Positions 6,658 through 13,288 of a DNA stretch of 14,099 bases are shown here, piece after piece (the first letter of the stretch is position 1; each line of letters starts with the position of its first letter). A program made the position numbers and the translations under genes. The notes beneath the pieces were generated by a model. The model did not search any database. It was not told the DNA's origin and was given only the letters and a program-made list of their open reading frames with translations. The stretch is from an uncultured Actinomycetes bacterium. Lineage in GTDB: Bacteria > Actinomycetota > Actinomycetes > Nanopelagicales > Nanopelagicaceae. The stretch lies in NCBI GenBank assembly GCA_903891755.1, contig CAITFY010000153.1, positions 1 through 14,099 on the forward strand. The letters are read 5' to 3'.

Positions 6658-7590
6658 GTGAGTGAAACACTCCACGAATTAGTGATTGTCGGTTCAGGTC
6701 CTGCCGGATACACGGCTGGAATTTATGCCGCTAGAGCCCAACTCGCACCAGTCCTCTATGAGGGTTCTGTTACAGCCGGTGGCGCACTGATGAACACCAC
6801 TGAAGTAGAAAATTTCCCAGGTTTCCCAGCGGGCATCATTGGTCCTGATCTCATGGATAACCTCAAAGCGCAAGCCGAAAAATTTGGATCAATTCTGGTG
6901 CGAGATGACATCGTTGAGCTGCAACTTGATGGAGATGTGAAAGTACTTAAGGATGGAAGCGGCAATGTCTTGCGCGCCAAGGCGGTAATTCTCGCTACTG
7001 GATCTGCATATAAAGAAATTGGTTTAGAGAATGAAAAGCGCCTCTCTGGCCGCGGTGTTTCATGGTGTGCAACGTGCGATGGCTTCTTCTTCCGCAATCA
7101 AGAGATTGCAGTTGTTGGTGGTGGGGATTCTGCGATGGAAGAAGCAAACTTCCTCACGCGCTTTGCCTCAAAAGTTGTCATCATTCACCGTCGTGATTCA
7201 CTTCGCGCCTCAAAAATTATGGTTGAGCGCGCGCAGGCAAATCCCAAGATTGAATTCCTTTGGAATACTGAAGTTATTGATGTACTCGGTGCGGAAAATG
7301 TTTCAGCTTTAAAACTCAGAAATACAGTTGATGGCACCGAAAGCGAGAGGGCATTCACTGGACTCTTTGTGGCTATCGGTCACACTCCTCGATCTGAATT
7401 GCTCGTTGGTCAAGTTGATCTTGATAATGAGGGTTATGTAAAGGTCGACGGAAGAAGTACACGAACCAATCTCACTGGCGTTTTTGCTTGTGGGGATCTT
7501 GTGGACCACACCTATCGCCAAGCGATTACCGCAGCAGGATCTGGGTGTCAGGCTGCTCTAGACGCTGAAAGATTTCTTGCTGGACACTAG
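6658..7590 (+). CDS. trxB: Thioredoxin-disulfide reductase
   Basis: 310-residue cytoplasmic flavoenzyme that passes electrons from NADPH through FAD to thioredoxin. The FAD-binding loop GSGPAGYTAGIYAARA lies at about 12-27. The redox-active pair is C137 and C140 in WCATCDG. The NADPH site is GGGDSA (154-159), with HRRDSLRAS (177-185) supplying the basic residues that select NADPH. The C-terminal FAD motif GVFACGDLVDHTYRQ is intact. Length is normal for the low-molecular-weight class. Translation starts at a GTG (6658); AAAGGA lies about 14 bases upstream, which is far for a Shine-Dalgarno. It follows murJ by 41 bases, with no sigma-factor or anti-sigma genes between them, unlike in mycobacteria. 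trxA follows, forming the usual pair. Confidence 0.96.
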   Translation: MSETLHELVIVGSGPAGYTAGIYAARAQLAPVLYEGSVTAGGALMNTTEVENFPGFPAGIIGPDLMDNLKAQAEKFGSILVRDDIVELQLDGDVKVLKDGSGNVLRAKAVILATGSAYKEIGLENEKRLSGRGVSWCATCDGFFFRNQEIAVVGGGDSAMEEANFLTRFASKVVIIHRRDSLRASKIMVERAQANPKIEFLWNTEVIDVLGAENVSALKLRNTVDGTESERAFTGLFVAIGHTPRSELLVGQVDLDNEGYVKVDGRSTRTNLTGVFACGDLVDHTYRQAITAAGSGCQAALDAERFLAGH

Positions 7591-7656
7591 AATTACAGAA
7601 TAAATACCTAACTATTTAAGAGATAAAAGAGTTTTACAAACCATCTAGGGAGAGAT
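7588..7656 (+). promoter_or_regulatory. trxA leader: strong ribosome binding site and possible promoter
   Basis: The 66-base gap between trxB and trxA is AT-rich. AGGGAG (7647-7652) four bases before the ATG at 7657 is the clearest Shine-Dalgarno in this window. TAGAAT (7588-7593), overlapping the trxB stop codon, is a good -10-like hexamer and would give a leader of roughly 55 bases; no clear -35 accompanies it. A separate, stronger start for thioredoxin is plausible, as trxA also seems to use codons typical of highly expressed genes. The RBS is well supported; the promoter is a guess. Confidence 0.4.
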
Positions 7657-7983
7657 ATGAGCAACACATCACCAGTAACAGCCGCTACATTTGAAGAGGT
7701 TGTTCTTAAGAGCACCACGCCAGTACTTGTTGATTTCTGGGCAGAGTGGTGTGGTCCATGCCGCGCAGTTGGTCCAATCTTGGAAGAGATTGCCGCTGAA
7801 CATGCTGGCAAGATCAAGATTGTTAAGCTCAATACTGATGAAGAGGCTTCAATTGCTATGAAGTACGGCATCACCTCAATCCCAACCATGAATGTTTATG
7901 TTGGTGGTCAGGTTGTTAAGAGCATTGTTGGAGCTAAGCCAAAGCCAGCACTGCTTAAAGATCTTGAAGCGTATATCGCTTAA
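7657..7983 (+). CDS. trxA: Thioredoxin
   Basis: 108-residue thioredoxin, the general cytoplasmic disulfide reductant and partner of the reductase encoded just upstream. The active site WCGPC is intact (C32 and C35) within VDFWAEWCGPCRAVGP. The buried Asp is present (D26). ITSIPTMNVYVGG supplies the conserved cis-proline before Thr-Met, and KSIVGAKPK is the usual final strand region. Length is standard and there is no signal peptide. The ATG start is fixed by a strong Shine-Dalgarno (AGGGAG). The downstream cwlM-like gene begins 24 bases after the stop and is preceded by a terminator-like hairpin. Confidence 0.97.
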   Translation: MSNTSPVTAATFEEVVLKSTTPVLVDFWAEWCGPCRAVGPILEEIAAEHAGKIKIVKLNTDEEASIAMKYGITSIPTMNVYVGGQVVKSIVGAKPKPALLKDLEAYIA

Positions 7984-8007
7984 CTAGCCAGCGAAATCAC
8001 AGTTCCA

Positions 8008-9093
8008 ATGTCGCCCGATCTCACATTAGGTGGGTCGGGCGACCTTGTTTTACAAGTAACCAGTTATCTCACCCGGCTAAATCTTCTTAAAGAAGAGGGT
8101 TCACAATTTACCGAGAGTGTTGAATCAGCAGTTAAAGAGTTTCAACAATCTCGCGGATTAACTGTTACGGGAGTCGTTGATTCCATTACCTTGCGCGCGC
8201 TCGATGAGGCGCGATGGAAATTAGGTGATCGTATTCTTTCACTCGCATCCCCCGCGATGCGCGGAGATGATGTAGCAGCGTTGCAATCTCAATTAAGTGA
8301 GATGGGCTTTAACTGCGGACGCGTTGATGGAATATTTGGAAGTGATTTAGAGAGCGCTGTTATGGAGTTCCAGAAATCTGTTGGGGTTAAAGTTGATGGG
8401 CGCTGCGGTCCAGCGACAATCCTCTCCATGATGCGCTTAAAGAAGATAGTTTCTGGTGGCACGCCTATTGCGCTTCGCGATGCAACAAATAGGGCGCAAC
8501 GTGGACCTTCTCTCTCTGGCAAAGTCATTGTTATTGATCCATCTGACTCTCCTGATCTCTTTGATTTAACACAACGTCTTGAGGGACGCTTGATTGCACT
8601 CGGGGTAAATGTCTTCATAACACGCACCAACTCATCCTCGCCAAGTGAGACGGAGCGAATAGAGGTTGCCAATGCAGCTAGTGCAGATTTGGTTATTTCA
8701 CTTCACCAAGATCGATATATAAATGAGAGCGCACACGGAGTCGCTACCTACTTCTATGGCAGTGATTCACATGGTGTGCACTCAATAGTTGGGGAACGAT
8801 TTGCCACATTAGTTCAGCGTGAAATTTGCGCCCGTACAGATCTACTTAATTGTCGAACACATGCAAAAACATGGGATTTGTTACGGCTCACCAAATCTCC
8901 AACCGTACGAATTGAGTTAGGTTTTGAGAGTAATCCTGGGGATGTAAAGAGAGTTTCAGATCCAGGTTTCCGTGAAACTGTTGTGGAAGCCCTTATGGTT
9001 GCAATTCAGCGTCTCTATTTGAGCGCAGAGAATGATGCCAAGACTGGAACGTTACGTATCGCTGATCTGCGTAGGGCTGGCATAAGAAAATAA
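8008..9093 (+). CDS. cwlM: CwlM-like protein: two peptidoglycan-binding repeats plus degenerate Amidase_3 domain
   Basis: 361 residues with no signal peptide, so probably cytoplasmic. Two PG_binding_1 repeats come first: about 10-68 (ending VTGVVDSITLRALDEA) and about 84-142 (RGDDVAALQSQLSEMGF ... VDGRCGPATILSMM). An N-acetylmuramoyl-L-alanine amidase fold (Amidase_3) follows from about 172. The active site is damaged. The usual DPGHGG, which carries the first zinc-binding His, reads DPSDSP (177-182). H233 (SLHQDR), E303 (RIELGF) and a candidate E192 remain. The C-terminus (AENDAKTGTLRIADL) resembles the end of mycobacterial CwlM, whose phosphorylated Thr controls MurA activation and FhaA binding. 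Location after trxB-trxA matches Rv3915. I infer a regulatory pseudo-amidase rather than a hydrolase. The ATG is the only plausible nearby start and has no SD. Confidence 0.85.
   Translation: MSPDLTLGGSGDLVLQVTSYLTRLNLLKEEGSQFTESVESAVKEFQQSRGLTVTGVVDSITLRALDEARWKLGDRILSLASPAMRGDDVAALQSQLSEMGFNCGRVDGIFGSDLESAVMEFQKSVGVKVDGRCGPATILSMMRLKKIVSGGTPIALRDATNRAQRGPSLSGKVIVIDPSDSPDLFDLTQRLEGRLIALGVNVFITRTNSSSPSETERIEVANAASADLVISLHQDRYINESAHGVATYFYGSDSHGVHSIVGERFATLVQREICARTDLLNCRTHAKTWDLLRLTKSPTVRIELGFESNPGDVKRVSDPGFRETVVEALMVAIQRLYLSAENDAKTGTLRIADLRRAGIRK
8010..8051 (+). terminator. Terminator-like hairpin over the cwlM start
   Basis: GTCGCCCGA (8010-8018) pairs perfectly with TCGGGCGAC (8035-8043). 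The stem can extend to 8021/8032 with one G-C and two G-U pairs, leaving a 10-base loop. CTTGTTTT (8044-8051) follows, so the structure looks like a Rho-independent terminator for trxA or an attenuator. Unusually, the first base of the stem is the G of the cwlM ATG, so the hairpin is inside the coding sequence. Termination is inferred from shape only. Confidence 0.45.
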
Positions 9094-9122
9094 AGGGGCA
9101 ACTCCACCGTCATTAGGTGTGG

Positions 9123-9128
9123 CAGAAT
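9123..9128 (+). promoter_or_regulatory. Candidate -10 element for a leaderless aminotransferase transcript
   Basis: CAGAAT lies six bases before the ATG at 9135. That is the spacing expected if the transcript begins at the start codon, as proposed for the NUDIX gene. There is no Shine-Dalgarno before this ATG and no clear -35 element. The 41-base gap after the cwlM-like gene otherwise holds only a weak 4-base-pair hairpin. Confidence 0.3.
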
Positions 9129-9134
9129 TGTCTG

Positions 9135-10388
9135 ATGTCCAACGAGATAACGCGTTTTCGCACCGGTGAAGATCAACAGCTCCCGCAACGTTTTGCGCAC
9201 CGAGCCGAGCTCATGCACGCCAGTGAAATTCGCGCCCTCTTTGCCGTCGCTTCCCGCCCAGAGATCGTCTCACTTGCCGGTGGCATGCCTAACCTTTCAG
9301 CCCTTCCTATGGAGATGATGGCTGATGTTGTAGAGAAACTTATTAAGGAGAATGGCGCCGAAGCCCTGCAATATGGCAGCGGACAAGGCCATCCAAAATT
9401 ACGTGAGCAGATCTGTGATGTGATGGCGTTGGAGGGTATTCGTGCCCATCCAGATGACATCATCGTCACGACCGGTTCACAACAAGCACTTGATCTCATC
9501 TCCCGCATCTTTATCAATCCAGGTGATGTGGTTCTGGTTGAAGCTCCCTCTTATGTCGGAGCCCTTGGAACGTTCAAGCAATATGAAGCCAATGTAGTTC
9601 ACGTTGAAATGGATGAGAATGGATTAGTCCCAGATGCCCTTCGAGCTGCAATCAAGGCGGTTCGCGAGAGTGGTCAAGAGATTAAATTCCTCTACCTAAT
9701 TCCTAATTATCAAAATCCAGCCGGCGTACTTCTTCCTGCAGATCGCCGCACCGAAATTCTTGAGATCTGCGCCTCTGAAAAGATTTTCATTGTTGAAGAT
9801 AATCCCTATGGCTTACTTGGATTTGAAAAACCATCGCCTAATGCGATGCGTGCGCAAGATTCAGAAAATGTTATTTACTTGGGATCTTTCTCCAAGACAA
9901 TTGCACCTGGATTCCGCGTTGGTTGGGCACTAGTTCCGCAATCTCTTAAAGAGAAATTAGTTATCGCCGCGGAGAGCTCAATCCTCTGCCCTTCAAACTT
10001 TACTCAACTCTCAATTAGCGGATACCTCGCGGATCAACCATGGCGCGATCAGATCGCATCTTTTTGCAAACTCTACAAGGTGCGTCGCGATGCAATGCTT
10101 GAGAGTTTAGAGGCGTATTTTCCAGAGGGTGCCAGTTGGACTAAGCCAGGCGGCGGTTTTTATGTATGGGTAACACTTCCTCCAGAGATTGATACAACCG
10201 CGCTAATGCCTAAAGCGATTGTTGCAAAAGTTGCTTATGTACCTGGTACTGCATTTTATGCAGATGGTTTTGGAAGTTGGTCAATGCGACTTTCATATTG
10301 TCACCCAACACCAGAGCGAATTCGCGAAGGCGTTAAGGCTCTTGGTGGAGTAATTAGAACAGAGATGGAAAACCGCGCGATTATTTAA
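9135..10388 (+). CDS. PLP-dependent aminotransferase, class I/II (LysN/2-aminoadipate transaminase-like)
   Basis: 417-residue fold-type I aminotransferase. PLP-binding landmarks are all present: N191 in IPNYQNPAG, D222 and Y225 in VEDNPYG, the Schiff-base lysine K254 in GSFSKTIAPGFRVGW, and the substrate-carboxylate arginine R385 in SMRLSY. QYGSGQGHPKLREQI (79-93) and TTGSQQALDL (112-121) are typical of the 2-aminoadipate/aromatic aminotransferase subgroup that also forms the catalytic half of MocR regulators. No DNA-binding domain is attached, so it is a free enzyme. The substrate cannot be fixed from sequence. A GTG at 9117 would add six residues; the ATG at 9135 is preferred. Its 3' end overlaps the convergent parB by eight bases. 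Mycobacteria lack it at this spot as far as I recall. Confidence 0.92.
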   Translation: MSNEITRFRTGEDQQLPQRFAHRAELMHASEIRALFAVASRPEIVSLAGGMPNLSALPMEMMADVVEKLIKENGAEALQYGSGQGHPKLREQICDVMALEGIRAHPDDIIVTTGSQQALDLISRIFINPGDVVLVEAPSYVGALGTFKQYEANVVHVEMDENGLVPDALRAAIKAVRESGQEIKFLYLIPNYQNPAGVLLPADRRTEILEICASEKIFIVEDNPYGLLGFEKPSPNAMRAQDSENVIYLGSFSKTIAPGFRVGWALVPQSLKEKLVIAAESSILCPSNFTQLSISGYLADQPWRDQIASFCKLYKVRRDAMLESLEAYFPEGASWTKPGGGFYVWVTLPPEIDTTALMPKAIVAKVAYVPGTAFYADGFGSWSMRLSYCHPTPERIREGVKALGGVIRTEMENRAII

Positions 10389-11259
10389 GAAGTTGTGCGA
10401 TTCTTCTTAGATCTACTTCATCAGCGAATTCAATTGTAATTCGCCCTTTCTCTTTACCTAATTCGATGCTCACACGTGTGTCGAGTTTGTTTCCGAGTTC
10501 ATCCCCAAGTGCTTTGAGTGCAGGGTTTATCGCTGATTTTTCGCGGTTCTTATCCCTCTTACCCTTGCCATCATGCATGGCAACGATCTCTTCAGTGGCG
10601 CGCACGCTTAAACCTTCGGCAACAATTCGATTTGCAAGGGATTCAATTTCAGCGGTATCGACTAAAGAAAGCAGGGCGCGTGCATGCCCAGCAGACAAGA
10701 TTCCAATCGCAACTCTGCGCTGTACTGATGCGGGAAGATTAAGTAGGCGAAGAGTATTTGTTACAAGCGAGCGAGATTTACCAACTTTTTGAGCGACTTC
10801 ATCATGAGTGTATTCAAAATCATTGATGAGGTTTTGATAAGCAGCCGCTTCCTCTAATGGATTGAGTTGGCTGCGATGGATGTTTTCAAGAAGCGCTTCA
10901 CGTAACATCTCATTATCTTGTGATGCACGCAAAATAACCGGAATAGTTTTTAACCCTGCTAGCTTAGAGGCGCGCAATCGACGCTCTCCCATAATCAATT
11001 CATATTTATCTTCACCAATTTTCCGTACAACTGGCGGTTGCATTACTCCGACTTCTTTAATGGAAGCTGCTAACTCTTTGAGTGCTTCTTCATCAAAATA
11101 AGTTCTTGGTTGTTTGCTATTTGGTTGAACAGAGTTGATATCAACTTCAAGAGCTGTGCCCGCAATAACGCCTGCATTATTTGTAACTTCACCAATTGTT
11201 GTTGTTGGAATAAGTGCATCTAGTCCGCGACCTAATCCGCCTTTACGTGCTGCGCTCAT
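10381..11259 (-). CDS. parB: Chromosome partitioning protein ParB
   Basis: 292-residue CTP-dependent DNA clamp that loads at parS and spreads around the origin. The N-terminal segment KGGLGRGLDALI (6-17) is the usual ParA-contacting stretch. The ParB/Srx domain follows, with QPRTYFDEEALKELAASI (about 50-67) and the CTP-binding GERRLRA (91-97). ENIHRSQLNPLEEA (125-138) and a helix-turn-helix (about 152-171, HDEVAQKVGKSRSLVTNTLR) bind parS. The final 40 or so residues form the dimerisation domain. Length is normal. Its ATG overlaps the parA stop by four bases (ATGA, 11256-11259), so the two are translationally coupled. Two near-perfect parS sites lie upstream in the same cluster. Confidence 0.96.
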   Translation of the reverse strand: MSAARKGGLGRGLDALIPTTTIGEVTNNAGVIAGTALEVDINSVQPNSKQPRTYFDEEALKELAASIKEVGVMQPPVVRKIGEDKYELIMGERRLRASKLAGLKTIPVILRASQDNEMLREALLENIHRSQLNPLEEAAAYQNLINDFEYTHDEVAQKVGKSRSLVTNTLRLLNLPASVQRRVAIGILSAGHARALLSLVDTAEIESLANRIVAEGLSVRATEEIVAMHDGKGKRDKNREKSAINPALKALGDELGNKLDTRVSIELGKEKGRITIEFADEVDLRRIAQLLK

Positions 11260-12134
11260 GCCGCAGATCCTCTCCGTGCAATTTCGCGAGCAGCGCTCAT
11301 ATAAGCGATTGCTCCCGGTGATGATGCGTCATATGTCATGACAGTTTGATTGAATGATGGTGCTTCTGAGATACGAACTGCGCGCGGAATAGGAATATCA
11401 ATTAATTCATTTGGAAAGTGTCTGCGAACATCATCGGCAACATCATTTGCGAGGCGTGTTCTGGAATCAAACATGGTTAACAAGATTGTGCTGACTCGAA
11501 CTAATGGGTTGAGTGATTTTTGAATCTTTCCAAGAGTTTCCATTAACAGCGAGATTCCCTCGAGTGAGTAATACTCACATTGAATCGGTACTAAAACTTC
11601 TTCAGCGGCTGTAAGGGCGTTAATGGTTAAGAGTCCCAAACTTGGTGGGCAATCAATGATTACATAATCCAGACGATCACCGCGTTCATCGCGCTCTCTT
11701 AAATATTCAAGCAAGGCACCTTTAAGAATGCTCTCGCGTGCTACATAGGTAACTAGAGCAATCTCTGCGCCAGCTAACTCACGGTTGGCAGGAGCGCATT
11801 CCAGACTTGGGAATCCAGCTACTTTTTGAATGGTTTCCTTCAGCGGCACTTCATCAACTAGTACTTCATACATGCCGGGGGTCTTATTTCTATCAACACC
11901 GAGAGCGGTGCAGGCATTTCCCTGCGGATCAAGGTCGATAACAAGGACTTTTAGCCCGCCCATCGCCATAGCCGCGGCAATATTTACTGCAGAGGTAGTT
12001 TTGCCAACCCCACCCTTTTGATTAGCGACGGTGAATATCCGTGTCTTGATAGGTTGAGGCATTGGCTCCTTGAGCCGGCGGATTCCAACAACTTTCTTGG
12101 ATCCCTCATCCCATGTTTCACGTGAATCACTCAT
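11256..12134 (-). CDS. parA: Chromosome partitioning ATPase ParA (Soj)
   Basis: 292-residue deviant-Walker ATPase that binds nucleoid DNA and pulls ParB-parS complexes apart. The deviant Walker A motif KGGVGKTT spans 40-47, with the signature lysine K40. Walker A' is VIDLDPQGNA (65-74), and Walker B is VIIDCPPSLG (158-167). The first 30 residues form a basic extension (SKKVVGIRRLK) that in this family contacts ParB. Codons for residues 2-7 (SDSRET) are read from a parS-like 16-mer. The ATG start at 12134 lies eight bases past the rsmG stop and has no visible Shine-Dalgarno, so coupling to rsmG is likely. The cluster order jag, rsmG, parA, parB is the common origin-proximal one. Confidence 0.97.
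   Translation of the reverse strand: MSDSRETWDEGSKKVVGIRRLKEPMPQPIKTRIFTVANQKGGVGKTTSAVNIAAAMAMGGLKVLVIDLDPQGNACTALGVDRNKTPGMYEVLVDEVPLKETIQKVAGFPSLECAPANRELAGAEIALVTYVARESILKGALLEYLRERDERGDRLDYVIIDCPPSLGLLTINALTAAEEVLVPIQCEYYSLEGISLLMETLGKIQKSLNPLVRVSTILLTMFDSRTRLANDVADDVRRHFPNELIDIPIPRAVRISEAPSFNQTVMTYDASSPGAIAYMSAAREIARRGSAA
12114..12129. promoter_or_regulatory. parS site (ParB-binding), one mismatch
   Basis: TGTTTCACGTGAATCA matches the broadly conserved parS consensus TGTTTCACGTGAAACA at 15 of 16 positions; the difference is a T at position 14. It lies in codons 2-7 of parA, where it encodes the Ser-Arg-Glu-Thr segment. The core TTTCACGTGAA is intact. Together with the second site at 12725-12740 and the adjacent parA-parB genes, a centromere role is well supported. 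Confidence 0.88.
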
Positions 12135-12142
12135 AGTCGTAG

Positions 12143-12745
12143 TTAAGCAGTCTTTCGGACTTCAATTACCCGTGATATTTCAAAGCCGGGCAACTCCAGT
12201 GTGTGGAGGGTGGTGATTGAGTGCTTCTTTGATTCGGTGGCATCAATCTCCGCCTGGGCCGCCTCGCCCTTCATCGCCATAAGAGCGCCTTGGTTCTTCA
12301 CGAGATGCCAAGAAATATTAAGCAATTTTGGCAATGGAGCAACGGCGCGGGCGGTTACAACCTCAAAACTCTTCTTTACGCTCTCTGACTTGCCGCGCAT
12401 AACGGTTATTGGAAGATCAAGTAGAGCAACAACCTCGTTGAGGAAATCTACGCGTCGTTGTAAGGGCTCAATCAAGGTAAGTTCAAGATCGGGACGAGCC
12501 AACGCAATGACGATTCCAGGGAGACCCGCTCCGGAGCCAATATCCACAACTTTGACCCCTTCTGGGATGAGCGTGGTGATCGGGAGACAGTTAGCTATGT
12601 GGCGTTCCCAAATGCGATCGCCCTCTTTAGGCCCAACAAGGCCGCGCTCTATCCCCCAAGTTTTGAGGATTTCAGCGTAGCGGTCGGTCTTATCCCTGCT
12701 CTCCTTGAAATAACCATCTAGGAGAGTTTCACGTGAAACAATCAA
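12143..12745 (-). CDS. rsmG: 16S rRNA (guanine-N7) methyltransferase RsmG (GidB)
   Basis: 200-residue SAM-dependent methyltransferase that modifies the 530-loop guanine of 16S rRNA (G527 in E. coli numbering). The SAM-binding motif VVDIGSGAGLPGI spans 66-78. ERHIANCL (47-54) corresponds to the family segment ERHLLDSL. LTLIEPLQRRVDFL (89-102) is the acidic loop that binds the ribose, and TARAVAPLPKLL (131-142) is the usual C-terminal block. The start is a TTG at 12745, overlapping the jag stop as TTGA. The next in-frame ATG would delete the SAM domain, so TTG is the credible start. Codons 3-7 (VSRET) are read through a parS site. In other bacteria, loss of this enzyme gives low-level streptomycin resistance. 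Confidence 0.95.
   Translation of the reverse strand: MIVSRETLLDGYFKESRDKTDRYAEILKTWGIERGLVGPKEGDRIWERHIANCLPITTLIPEGVKVVDIGSGAGLPGIVIALARPDLELTLIEPLQRRVDFLNEVVALLDLPITVMRGKSESVKKSFEVVTARAVAPLPKLLNISWHLVKNQGALMAMKGEAAQAEIDATESKKHSITTLHTLELPGFEISRVIEVRKTA
12725..12740. promoter_or_regulatory. parS site (ParB-binding), one mismatch
   Basis: AGTTTCACGTGAAACA matches the parS consensus TGTTTCACGTGAAACA at 15 of 16 positions; only the first base differs. The inner 14 bases form a perfect palindrome. It sits in the first codons of rsmG, where it encodes Val-Ser-Arg-Glu-Thr, 596 bases upstream of the other parS in the direction of transcription. Placement at the heads of rsmG and parA is known in other bacteria. 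Confidence 0.9.
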
Positions 12746-13230
12746 GCCGGTAGTACAACCACGCAGCGGTTTGGCTCTTCGCCCTCAGATTCGCTGGTGA
12801 GGCCAATCTCTTGAATGGTGTCATGGATGACCTTACGTTCAAAGGCGTTCATAGGCTTTAGTTTTACCTGCTCGCCAGAGCTCTTTACCTCTTCAGCAAT
12901 CTCATGGGCAAGCTTGGTGAGCTCAGCCTTCTTATTGCTGCGGAAATTATCAATATCGAGCATGAGTCGGGAGCGTTCTCCGAGTGATGTCTGAACGGCA
13001 AGGCGGGTTAGCTCCTGTAGCGCGTCGAGGACTTCTCCACTATCTCCAACGAGATGGGAGAGCGCGCCCCCGGCAATTGCCAGAGAGGCTCGCTCATTCT
13101 CAACATCAATATCAATATCGCCATCAAGATCGGCGATATCCAGGAGCCCTTCGAGGTAATCGGCAGCTACATCACCCTCTTCTTCAAGGCGCGCAATAAG
13201 GGACTTCTTTGGGCTCTCAGCTTCAGTCAT
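12742..13230 (-). CDS. jag: Jag/KhpB family RNA-binding protein (KH + R3H)
   Basis: 162-residue cytoplasmic protein with a KH-like domain (about 35-95) and a C-terminal R3H domain (about 100-162). The R3H signature is R132 and H136 in ERKVIHDTI, followed by the family ending SESEGEEPNRCVVVLP. The KH GxxG loop reads GDSG (62-65) in HLVGDSGEVLDALQELTRLA. The N-terminal 45 residues are very acidic (DIADLDGDIDIDVENE). In other bacteria Jag/KhpB binds RNA and influences cell elongation and division. It sits between yidC and rsmG as usual for the origin region. The ATG at 13230 has AAAGG about nine bases upstream. Its stop overlaps the TTG start of rsmG. Confidence 0.93.
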   Translation of the reverse strand: MTEAESPKKSLIARLEEEGDVAADYLEGLLDIADLDGDIDIDVENERASLAIAGGALSHLVGDSGEVLDALQELTRLAVQTSLGERSRLMLDIDNFRSNKKAELTKLAHEIAEEVKSSGEQVKLKPMNAFERKVIHDTIQEIGLTSESEGEEPNRCVVVLPA

Positions 13231-13288
13231 TTTCTTGCCTTTCTGTCGGAATTAAACCTTTTTGTCCTACTTTGTAACGTTTTGTGCG
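13231..13288 (-). promoter_or_regulatory. yidC-jag intergenic region, with a Shine-Dalgarno for jag
   Basis: This 58-base AT-rich gap separates yidC from jag on the minus strand. Read 5' to 3' on that strand it contains two A-runs (ACAAAACGTT and GACAAAAAGG) and ends in GAAAGGCAAGAAA just before the jag ATG, where AAAGG is the likely ribosome binding site. I see no terminator hairpin, so read-through from yidC is likely. Confidence 0.35.

Noticed and set aside
8289..8672. 127-residue minus-strand frame inside the cwlM-like gene
   Set aside because: Antisense to a gene with two clear domains, no start signal and no recognisable family.
9104..9122. Possible terminator hairpin after the cwlM-like gene (CCACC ... 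GGTGTGG)
   Set aside because: Only four contiguous base pairs form and no T-run follows, so it does not qualify as an intrinsic terminator.
12201..12680. 159-residue plus-strand frame inside rsmG
   Set aside because: Long but antisense to a conserved methyltransferase whose motifs are in order; low-complexity Arg/Ser composition typical of an antisense shadow.
13098..13142. Short repeated ATCAATATC/ATCG pattern in jag
   Set aside because: It is explained by the alternating Asp-Ile codons of the acidic N-terminal segment and is not a separate repeat element.
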